The notes below the pieces were generated by a model. It searched no databases and was not told the origin of the DNA. It was given only the letters and a program-made list of their open reading frames with translations. DNA of 21,992 bases, taken from Parvibaculum sp. GTDB taxonomy: Bacteria; Pseudomonadota; Alphaproteobacteria; Parvibaculales; Parvibaculaceae. The translations under genes and the position numbers were made by a program. Position 1 is the first letter of the stretch; each line of letters starts with the position of its first letter. Below, one piece after another: positions 15,643 through 21,992 of the stretch. The stretch is from positions 1 through 21,992 of the forward strand of contig JAGUWA010000422.1 in assembly GCA_020062605.1 (NCBI GenBank), in the 5' to 3' direction.

Positions 15643-17394
15643 TCAGTCCGCCGCAGCGGGAATCCGCGCACCCTCCGGCCGCTTTTGTGCCCCCCGCACC
15701 AGCTTCCCCTTCAACGCGCCTGTCGGCTCCCCGTTCCGGAACGAAACCGTGCCCGAAACGATGCTCGCCGTATAGCCGTCCGTCTTCTGGATGAGCCGTT
15801 TGCCGCCCGCCGGCAGGTCGTTGACGATATGCGGCGAGTAGAGCGTGAGCTTGTCGAAATCGATCACGTTCACATCCGCCTTCATGCCGGGCGCGAGAAT
15901 GCCCCGGTCGCCGAGCCCGACCAGCGCGGCGTTGCGGCCCGTGAGCCCGTGCACCAGCCATTCGAGCGGCAGCTTGCGGCCCCGCGTCCGGTCGCGCCCC
16001 CAATGGGTCAGCAGCGTCGTCGGGAAGCTCGCATCGCAGATGATGCCGCAATGCGCGCCGCCATCCGAAAGGCCGAAGGCCGTGTTCGGATGGGTGAGCA
16101 TGGTCTCGACATCGCTGAGGCTGCCGTGAGTGTAGTTCATCAGCGGGAAATAGAGGAGCGCCCGCCCGTCGCGCTCCAGCATCCAGTCGAGCACGACCTC
16201 GCGGGGGCTTTTGCCTGTCCGTTCGGCGACGGCCTTCGCGCTTTCCTCCGGCGCCGGTTCGTAGTTCGGCGTCTCGCCCAGCGGGAACATCTTGTGATAG
16301 GCGGTGCAGATCATCTCGATGATCTCGCCCGCCGGATAGTCGGGTTCCTCGGCCAGCAGCTTCGCGCGGAACTCGGGGTCGCGCAGCGCCTTCAACTGTT
16401 GATCCAGAGGCGCGCCCCAGATCTGCCGGAAGGTCTGGTGCATGATGAAGGGATTGAGCGACGCGGTGAGCCCCAGCAGCAGGCCCGTCGCGCGCGGCGG
16501 CACCTGGCCGCGGATCGGCAATCCGTCCGCATTGGCTGCCGCGATATTGTCGAGCACGCGCTTCCACACGGTCGGCCAGCGGTCGTCCTGTTCGATGGTG
16601 ATGGACATGGGCCGCCCCGAAAGCTCGACCATGCCGCGCAGCATCGCGAATTCGGCGTCGGTATCCTTGAAGTCGGCGATGAGCTGAAGCACGCCCTTGC
16701 CCGCCTTGCCCATGGCCCGCGCGATGCCGTGGAGTTCCATCGCCTCGGCTTTCAGCGTCGGCGTCGAGCCGCCCTTCACGTCTTTATGTTTCACTGTGCG
16801 CGAGGTGGAAAAGCCGAGCGCGCCCGCTTCCAGCGCCTCAACGACGAGGCGGCCCATCTCCGCCGTCTCCGCTTCCGTGGCGGGTTCGAGCGCAGGCGCG
16901 CGTGTCCCCATCACATAGGCGCGCACGGCGGCATGCGGCACCTGCAGGCCCACGTCGAGCGCAAGCGGCGAGGCTTCCACCGCGTCCATATATTGCGCGA
17001 AGCTCTCCCAGTTCCACTTGATGCCTTCGGCAAGCGCCGTACCCGGAATATCTTCCACGCCTTCCATCAGGCCGAGCAGCCATTCGCGTTGCTCCGGCTT
17101 GCAGGGCGCGAAGCCGACGCCGCAATTGCCCATGATGGCGGTGGTCACGCCGTGAAAGGTCGAGGGCTGGAGATAAGGGTCCCAGGTCACCTGCCCGTCG
17201 TAATGCGTGTGAACGTCGACGAAGCCCGGCGTCACGATCTGGCCGCGCGCGTCGATTTCCTCGGCGCCCGAACCCGAAACCTTGCCCACCTCGACGATGG
17301 TCGAGCCGGAAATGGCGACATCCGCCTCGACGGGGCTCCCGCCCGTGCCGTCGAAAACGGTCCCGCCGCGGATCACGATATCGTACTGGCTCAT
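15643..17394 (-). CDS. Amidohydrolase, N-acyl-D-amino-acid deacylase type (long form)
   Basis: A 583-residue cytoplasmic metal hydrolase of the D-aminoacylase group. The start MSQYDIVIRGGTVFDGTGG and the end (a second beta-sandwich part ending with TASIVSGTVSFRNGEPTGAL) are family-typical. Metal site: VHTHYDG with His62, His64 and Asp66, Cys91 in GNCGVGFAPC, and Asp444 in LSDGGAH. The long family (about 580 residues) differs from the 480-residue D-aminoacylases, and I do not see the histidine pair that supplies further zinc ligands in the latter, where GVLQLIADF stands instead. So D-amino-acid deacylation is one option among amide or cyclic-imide hydrolyses. The start has GGGAGGG 8 bases upstream. 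It borders the AT-rich insert. Confidence 0.88.
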   Translation of the reverse strand: MSQYDIVIRGGTVFDGTGGSPVEADVAISGSTIVEVGKVSGSGAEEIDARGQIVTPGFVDVHTHYDGQVTWDPYLQPSTFHGVTTAIMGNCGVGFAPCKPEQREWLLGLMEGVEDIPGTALAEGIKWNWESFAQYMDAVEASPLALDVGLQVPHAAVRAYVMGTRAPALEPATEAETAEMGRLVVEALEAGALGFSTSRTVKHKDVKGGSTPTLKAEAMELHGIARAMGKAGKGVLQLIADFKDTDAEFAMLRGMVELSGRPMSITIEQDDRWPTVWKRVLDNIAAANADGLPIRGQVPPRATGLLLGLTASLNPFIMHQTFRQIWGAPLDQQLKALRDPEFRAKLLAEEPDYPAGEIIEMICTAYHKMFPLGETPNYEPAPEESAKAVAERTGKSPREVVLDWMLERDGRALLYFPLMNYTHGSLSDVETMLTHPNTAFGLSDGGAHCGIICDASFPTTLLTHWGRDRTRGRKLPLEWLVHGLTGRNAALVGLGDRGILAPGMKADVNVIDFDKLTLYSPHIVNDLPAGGKRLIQKTDGYTASIVSGTVSFRNGEPTGALKGKLVRGAQKRPEGARIPAAAD

Positions 17395-17449
17395 AAGGGT
17401 TCCCTCCCGGAATGCTCTAATGGCGTTTGGAGAGAGGATAGCGGAAAAG

Positions 17450-19895
17450 CAGAACTGAGGGGATACAAACCAATGCGAGCTTGAATCTTACTACTCAGGC
17501 TCCTTAAGACCATGAGTCTGATGATTTCATTGTAGCAAGAGTCCCATAGTAAAATAAGTAAATTCAGGCAATTCTATCCGACGAAATAAGACAAAAAAGG
17601 GCTTGGATATGAGCTATCGAACAGTTGATCCTCAGCACGTAGAGCTTGCCCTGCAGAGAGTGGATGGCGTCACTTTTGAGAAATTTTCTCAATCGTTTTT
17701 CGGCGCGATCCAGGGCACTTCGTACGTCCCCCTAGGAGGTATGCATGACGGGGGAGCCGAAGGTTTCGAGCTTGCTTCTGTTTTTGAAGACGAGCGGCCA
17801 AATAGATTCATGCAGGCTTCGGTAAGAAAGGACACGAGGAACAAAATTCGAGGGACAGTGAGGCGTCTCAGGGAGTTCGGCCGCTCTCCACAACAGCTAG
17901 TTTATCTTGCCAGTGCCGTGGTCCCGCAAATTGATCAAGAGGAAGAACTCCTAAGCGAAGAATTTGGCATTGCGATCAAAATACGAGACGCGAAGTACAT
18001 TTCAGTTCACATCAACGATTCAGCCAAAACAATACAAGCCTACGAGTCGTACCTGTCTGGGCTCCTCAATTATTTGGGTCACCCCGGCGCTGCTAGCTTT
18101 ATCGGAAATAGTCCGAACCTGCCCGCACGAGCATTGTGCGTTTTTCTTGGTCAAGAAGTGGAACGGAGACGAGGGAACACGCAGCTCCTCGAATCCGTCA
18201 CTGACGCGCTAATTCTGTGGGCTTTGGAAGGAACTGATCCAGACAGGGGCATTCTGTATGACAGAAGGCAAATACTCAGCGCTGTCGAAGCTGCGTTGCC
18301 TTCCGCCGCACATTTCATTCGAGGAGTGTTGGATACTCGGCTGGAGAAACTTGCCTCGAAAGACGGAACAGGAAACCGAACGATCAGGTGGTATCGAAAG
18401 GAAGATGTCTTCTGCTTGCCTTACGAAACTCGTCAGATTGTGAGAGAAGAAAACTCCGAAGACGAATTGCTCAAGCTGCAAGTGCAGGATGTCTTCCGTT
18501 CTCGTGCCACTGATTTTATGCAGCCTGATGATTCAGAAGAAGTGATTGAAGAAACGCTTGCCGCTTGCCAGAGGACTTTGGAGCTAGCATTCGAGAACCA
18601 GGGTTTGGAGGTGGCATATTTTGTCAGCGGCACAGAACCCGAAGATCATATTGTGCCGGCAATCTCCGATCATTTGGACACAGCTCTGGAAGAGCTTCTA
18701 ATTTCCGGAAATCGAGCAGTGAGAGTGGCGGAGATCGCGCTTAAAATTTTGCGGGCGACTTTTTACGACAGCTCAGAGCCGGAGAGAGTTTATTTGGGAA
18801 AGATGAGTCGCACCTACATCATGATGTTTATGTTGAAAAATGACGTAAAGATTGTGGAGTATTTTCGTTCCATGAGCGGGGAATTCAACCTTTACATTGG
18901 AACAGACATCATAATTCGAGCTTTGTCTGAATATTTCCTACGCCCTGACGATCAAATGACCTTCAACACACTAAATATTTTGAAGGCTGCAGGGGCAACG
19001 ATGGTTTTGACAGAAAAATGCGTCGAAGAAGTCTGGACACACATTAAGGCTACAGATGCGGAATTCCTCAACCACTACGCAGATATGGAACCCTATATCG
19101 ATTTGGAAATTGCCCGCTGTATAGATCGAATATTGATCAGGTCTTATTTTTACGCACGAATTGACCCCATCGATGGAAGTCGTAAGCCTGCCGGCTGGCG
19201 CAGTTATCTTGAAAATTTTCTTACGTATTCAAGCTTGAGGAATGAAAGAGGACGAGAAGACTTAAAGAACTATCTGGTTGCTAAGTTCGGGCTTGTTTAC
19301 GAGTCCAAAGAAGAGATGTTGGAGGGCATTGACGTTGCGGAACTGGAGGAAACCACCACCAAAATTCTCAACGAGCGCTGGCGTCAAAAGAATGCACCAG
19401 AAAAAGAGCGCATACTCGCCGAGAATGATGCACTTCAGATCTTGCGTATCTATCAAAGAAGAAAACAACTAGGCGAGAGAAATCAGTCCAATCCTTATGG
19501 CTTCCGAACCTGGTGGTTGACGCAGGCTTCTTCAATCCGAAGAGCTACGGGAGACAAGGTGGCTAAGTACAAGGGGTTGTACATGATGCGGCCAGACTTC
19601 TTGTTGCACTTCATAGCTCTCTCTCCCTCGGAGGCGAGCGTAAGAAAAAGCTATGAGACTGTTTTTCCGACTCTGTTGGGCATTAGACTTTCCAGTCGTC
19701 TCCGACCAGAAGATTTCAAGAAGGCAATGGATGAAATCGCTGAGGCATATGCCGTAGACGAGGCTCGCGCGTCTGTCCGATTGGCCGAGCTTTCAAATAC
19801 ACTCAAGGGCGACTTTCTCAAAAGATACAATACATAGTTCCCGAGTTTGACGAGTTGACAGCTTTGTTGAAGCTTCGCCTTTCCCACTTCTCGCC
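17450..19895. other. AT-rich inserted segment with one gene
   Basis: Base composition drops sharply here. Hand counts give 27/60 G+C at 18001-18060 and 25/60 at 18841-18900, against 43/60 at 16201-16260. The edges fall in the gap before the amidohydrolase start and just before the EamA gene; both edge positions are approximate. No integrase, transposase, tRNA target or flanking direct repeat is visible. Positions 17395-17608 hold no supported gene and must contain the promoter of the single gene. I see only weak promoter-like hexamers there. Confidence 0.7.
17609..19837 (+). CDS. Unrecognised 742-aa protein: Mrr-like nuclease region plus PIN-like region (putative defence)
   Basis: I do not recognise a named family. 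Residues 21-135 read like a PD-(D/E)XK/Mrr-type fold: VTFEKFSQSFFGAI, then PLGGMHDGGAEGF with Asp47 and Glu51, then FMQASVRKD (68-75) where a Q-x-K motif is expected, then strands LVYLASAVV and IAIKIRD. The middle (about 170-280) is helical with a winged-helix look. The C-terminal part reads like a PIN-like domain: LYIGTDIIIRAL (Asp433), EEVWTHI (Glu473/474), AENDALQILRIY (Asp607) and WWLTQAS (635-641), with some acids shifted or missing. There is no ATPase motif, membrane segment or signal peptide. The ATG at 17609 has AAGG 8 bases upstream; a TTG at 17603 is too close to it. It is alone in an AT-rich insert, which suggests transfer. Phage or plasmid defence is inferred. Confidence 0.8.
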   Translation: MSYRTVDPQHVELALQRVDGVTFEKFSQSFFGAIQGTSYVPLGGMHDGGAEGFELASVFEDERPNRFMQASVRKDTRNKIRGTVRRLREFGRSPQQLVYLASAVVPQIDQEEELLSEEFGIAIKIRDAKYISVHINDSAKTIQAYESYLSGLLNYLGHPGAASFIGNSPNLPARALCVFLGQEVERRRGNTQLLESVTDALILWALEGTDPDRGILYDRRQILSAVEAALPSAAHFIRGVLDTRLEKLASKDGTGNRTIRWYRKEDVFCLPYETRQIVREENSEDELLKLQVQDVFRSRATDFMQPDDSEEVIEETLAACQRTLELAFENQGLEVAYFVSGTEPEDHIVPAISDHLDTALEELLISGNRAVRVAEIALKILRATFYDSSEPERVYLGKMSRTYIMMFMLKNDVKIVEYFRSMSGEFNLYIGTDIIIRALSEYFLRPDDQMTFNTLNILKAAGATMVLTEKCVEEVWTHIKATDAEFLNHYADMEPYIDLEIARCIDRILIRSYFYARIDPIDGSRKPAGWRSYLENFLTYSSLRNERGREDLKNYLVAKFGLVYESKEEMLEGIDVAELEETTTKILNERWRQKNAPEKERILAENDALQILRIYQRRKQLGERNQSNPYGFRTWWLTQASSIRRATGDKVAKYKGLYMMRPDFLLHFIALSPSEASVRKSYETVFPTLLGIRLSSRLRPEDFKKAMDEIAEAYAVDEARASVRLAELSNTLKGDFLKRYNT

Positions 19896-19932
19896 CTAGA
19901 TGAACCCGAAGATGTCTTCTTCGGAGCGACCA

Positions 19933-20850
19933 ATGGCTGAACGAGAAAGCAGCGCCCCTCTCACCCGCCTCCGCCTTGCGCTCGGCATGGCGGTTTTCGG
20001 CTCGGCGACGCCGGTGAGCAAGATCGTGACCGGCGCGATGCCGGTCTTTGTCGGCTCGGCCTTCCGCGTCGGTCTCGGCGCGCTGGTCCTTGCTCCCTTC
20101 GCCTGGAAGAAGCGCGGCGAGATAAGGACGCTCGCCCGCCGCGACTGGCTCATCGTCTGCCTCATCGCGCTATTCGGCATGTTCGGTTTTTCCGCGCTCA
20201 TGCTCTACGGCATGAAGATGGTGTCGGGTGTCGTCGGCGCCATCGTCATGAGCACCGCGCCGGCGGTCACTGCCGCCGCCTCCATGCTTTTCTTCGGCGA
20301 CAGTGCCACCTGGCGGAAGCTCACGGCCATCGCGCTCGCCGTCGCGGGCGTGCTCCTGCTGCAGCTGGGGCAGGGGAGTGACGGTGGCAGCGGGTCCGAG
20401 ATTCGGCTCGGCGCGGCGCTCGTCTTCGCCGCCGTCTGCTGCGAGGCGAGCTACACGCTGCTCGGCAAGCGCATGTCGGAGCATGTCGATCCCGTTCTTG
20501 TCGCCTTTCTTGCCAGCGCGCTTTCCGTGCCCCTCTTTCTGCCCTTCGCCGTCTGGCAATGGGCAGATTTCGATGCCGCGCAGGTAAGCGCAGGCGCATG
20601 GGCCGCCGCCATCTGGTATGGCGCGGGCACGCTCTCGCTCGGCACATGGCTCTGGTATTCGGGACTGGCGAAGGCGGAGGGCGCCGTCGCTGCCGCCTTC
20701 ATGGGCGTCATGCCGGTCTCGGCGCTTCTCCTCTCCTACATATTGCTCGGAGAGGAGTTCCGCCTCGTGCATCTCGCGGGCTTCGGCACCGTCTTCGCGG
20801 GCGTGCTGCTCATGTCGTGGGAACACGCCCGCATGGAGAAGAAGGCTTAG
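19933..20850 (+). CDS. EamA family (DMT superfamily) permease
   Basis: A 305-residue inner-membrane protein with about ten hydrophobic helices in two homologous five-helix halves (about 13-145 and 160-300). Marker segments are FGSATPVSKIVTG in helix 1, MSTAPAVTAAASMLFFGD at the end of the first half, and the matching AAFMGVMPVSALLLSYILLGE in the second half. These are the family's repeated P-x-x-x-x-L...GE pattern. Members export or import amino acids and other metabolites; the substrate is not predictable. GGAG lies 7 bases before the ATG at 19933, preferred over ATGs at 19900 and 19912 that add a polar leader. Its TAG overlaps the TAA of the convergent crotonase gene by 4 bases. Composition returns to GC-rich here. 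Confidence 0.92.
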   Translation: MAERESSAPLTRLRLALGMAVFGSATPVSKIVTGAMPVFVGSAFRVGLGALVLAPFAWKKRGEIRTLARRDWLIVCLIALFGMFGFSALMLYGMKMVSGVVGAIVMSTAPAVTAAASMLFFGDSATWRKLTAIALAVAGVLLLQLGQGSDGGSGSEIRLGAALVFAAVCCEASYTLLGKRMSEHVDPVLVAFLASALSVPLFLPFAVWQWADFDAAQVSAGAWAAAIWYGAGTLSLGTWLWYSGLAKAEGAVAAAFMGVMPVSALLLSYILLGEEFRLVHLAGFGTVFAGVLLMSWEHARMEKKA

Positions 20851-21638
20851 GCCGTCTGCTCTTTGCCCCGGCTCTGTATCCCCGCGCGGCGTTCGGCGAT
20901 GGCGTCCGGCGTCACCGCCTTGTTGGCGGCGTTCGAGACTTTTCGTTCCGTCTTCAGTCCCTCGCCGAAGCTTTCCGCGAAGCCGTCATTGATGAGCTTC
21001 TTGTAGGCGGGCAGGCATTCCGGCACGACCGAGAGCATGTCTTCGGCAAGCTTGCGGGCGACGGGAAGCAGTTCCTCCGCCGTCACCACGCGGTTGATGA
21101 GGCCCCAGTCTTCGGCCTGTTGCGCGGAGAGGAAATTGCCCGTGAGCGAGAGTTCCTTTGCGCGGTAGATGCCGATGGCGCGCGAGAGCTTCTGGCTCAG
21201 CCCCCAGCCCGGCAGGATGCCGACGCGCGCATGCGTGTCGGCGAAGCGCGCATTCTCTGAGCAGATGAGAACGTCGCAGGCGAGCGCCAGCTCGAAGCCG
21301 CCCGTGATCGCGACGCCGTTGATCGCGCCAATGACGGGCCCCGAGAAACGCCCGATGGACGTCACCGGGTCCTTGTCGCCGACGGTGGCGTTGACACCGC
21401 CCCCGCCGACCGCACCCGCATCGCTCCCCAGTTCCTTCAGGTCGAGCCCCGCGCAAAAGGCCTTGCCCGCGCCGGTCAGGATCGCAACGCGAATATCCGC
21501 GTCCGCCTCCAGCGCCTCGAAGGTTTCTGCGATCGCCAGGCGAAGGTCGCGCGACAGCGCGTTCATCGCGTTCGGGCGGTTCAGCGTGACGGTCGCGATG
21601 GCGCCGGATTTTTCGACGAGAATGACGGGTTCGGACAT
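20847..21638 (-). CDS. Enoyl-CoA hydratase/isomerase (crotonase) family protein
   Basis: A 263-residue crotonase-fold protein. ILTGAGKAFCAGLDL (53-67) and INGVAITGGFELALACDV (106-123) supply the oxyanion-hole amides, and Glu116 matches the first catalytic Glu (Glu144 of rat crotonase). The second position (Glu164 in the rat enzyme) appears to be His136 in DTHARVGILPGWG, so hydration of enoyl-CoA is not assured. Isomerase or other thioester chemistry is possible. The ATG at 21638 has GGAGAG upstream; a frame reaching 21746 runs into the repeat region and is not used. The PAYKKLINDGFAESF C-terminal helix fits trimer-forming family members. Gene context gives no pathway. Confidence 0.92.
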   Translation of the reverse strand: MSEPVILVEKSGAIATVTLNRPNAMNALSRDLRLAIAETFEALEADADIRVAILTGAGKAFCAGLDLKELGSDAGAVGGGGVNATVGDKDPVTSIGRFSGPVIGAINGVAITGGFELALACDVLICSENARFADTHARVGILPGWGLSQKLSRAIGIYRAKELSLTGNFLSAQQAEDWGLINRVVTAEELLPVARKLAEDMLSVVPECLPAYKKLINDGFAESFGEGLKTERKVSNAANKAVTPDAIAERRAGIQSRGKEQTA

Positions 21639-21718
21639 GGGGTCTCTCCGGGAAAGTGCGAATTTGATTTCGGCTTTTCTATCGGGATCGAGGGACGCGG
21701 GCAAATCCTGCGCCTCCC

Positions 21719-21774
21719 TTCCACCCTCCCCCTGTGGGAGGGTCAAACGGCTGCAAGCCGTTTGGGGAGGGGTA
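21719..21774 (+). repeat. Modular palindromic repeat, copy A
   Basis: A 26-base outer box (21719-21744) that itself forms a hairpin CCCTCCC/GGGAGGG, then an inner hairpin AAACGGCT-GCA-AGCCGTTT, then the box GGGGAGGGGTA. The same architecture recurs in opposite orientation 54 bases downstream. It resembles the short intergenic mosaic or REP-like elements scattered through alphaproteobacterial genomes. It lies between a crotonase gene and the end of a membrane-protein gene. Confidence 0.85.
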
Positions 21775-21828
21775 GGGGCGGAGGCGGCAGGTTCATGCGT
21801 ATGCGATTGGCAGCGCGGCGCAGCGCTT

Positions 21829-21886
21829 TACCCCTCCCCGAAATTCGCTTCGCAAATTTCGACCCTCCCACAGGGGGAGGGTGGAA
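21829..21886 (-). repeat. Modular palindromic repeat, copy B (inverted)
   Basis: Read on the minus strand, it begins with the same 26-base outer box as copy A (identical, 21861-21886) and ends with the same 11-base GGGGAGGGGTA box. The inner hairpin differs: a 9-base stem starting GAAATT with a GAA loop. Conserved ends with a different but still self-complementary core suggest selection for structure. Confidence 0.85.
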
Positions 21887-21905
21887 AGGAAAGACGATCT
21901 CTTCC

Positions 21906-21992
21906 TCACCCCAGCCACTGCGCCAGCGCGACGCCCGCGAAATTCGCCACCGCATAGCCGAGCACGCCGAGCATGACGCCGGGCGTTACCAG
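21906..21992 (-). CDS. C-terminal end of a membrane protein (DUF819-like, partial)
   Basis: The minus-strand frame is open from the window edge to a TGA at 21906-21908 and gives 28 residues: TPGVMLGVLGYAVANFAG, then VALAQWLG. This is a Gly/Ala-rich membrane helix. The pattern of a proline and glycine followed by LGYA-x-x-N-x-x-G near the C-terminus resembles the end of DUF819 (YjcL-type) membrane proteins. That comes from memory and is based on few residues. The rest of the gene lies beyond 21992. Confidence 0.55.
   Translation of the reverse strand: MVTPGVMLGVLGYAVANFAGVALAQWLG

Noticed and set aside
15685..17484. Plus-strand open frame of 599 codons
   Set aside because: Antisense shadow of the amidohydrolase, and it runs across that gene's ribosome site.
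19861..19875. Stem AGCTT/AAGCT as terminator of the 742-aa gene
   Set aside because: Only five pairs, AT-rich, with no proper T run; too weak to call.

Overview
The window is a 22 kb piece of a GC-rich alphaproteobacterial chromosome. The evidence is the strong G/C third-position bias, the gene families present, a tRNA-His with no encoded G-1 and an A discriminator (a known alphaproteobacterial trait), and a palindromic intergenic repeat of a style common in this class. A Parvibaculum-like or other Hyphomicrobiales-type organism would fit, but this is inferred from general look and not from a marker gene. No stretch longer than 300 bases lacks a gene.

Positions 1-3773 hold a minus-strand group: an AsmA-family envelope protein, a small membrane protein, a small secreted protein and a short-chain dehydrogenase (SDR). 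Positions 3922-8406 hold acetoacetyl-CoA synthetase (+), an epoxide-hydrolase-type alpha/beta hydrolase (-) whose stop codon overlaps that of the synthetase, and a sodium-dependent NSS-family transporter (+). tRNA-His(GTG) follows at 8529-8605. Almost touching it is a minus-strand PAS_5-like gene, which an in-frame TGA cuts off from a well-preserved 35-residue tail.

Positions 9324-12725 hold a glutathione S-transferase, an acyl-CoA synthetase, an intrinsic terminator and a second SDR, all on plus. Positions 12733-17394 hold, on minus, a GH17-GT2 fusion (probable membrane beta-1,3-glucan synthase of the NdvB type) and a long N-acyl-D-amino-acid-deacylase-type amidohydrolase. Positions 19933-21992 hold an EamA permease (+), a crotonase-fold protein (-), an inverted pair of modular palindromic repeats, and the C-terminal end of a membrane protein that runs off the window.

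The core genes suggest ordinary catabolism: acyl-CoA activation and processing (two AMP-forming ligases, a crotonase, two SDRs), detoxification (GST, epoxide-hydrolase-like enzyme), small-molecule transport and envelope glucan synthesis. They are spread over separate transcription units and do not form one pathway.

The exception is a solitary gene at 17609-19837, which lies in a roughly 2.4 kb AT-rich insert (about 42-45% GC in the lines counted, against about 70% in a flanking line). It encodes a 742-residue protein that I read as an N-terminal Mrr/PD-(D/E)XK-like nuclease region, a helical or winged-helix middle and a C-terminal PIN-like region. This two-nuclease layout with foreign composition makes it the best candidate here for an undescribed single-gene defence system. 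The domain calls come from motif reading by eye and need profile searches.
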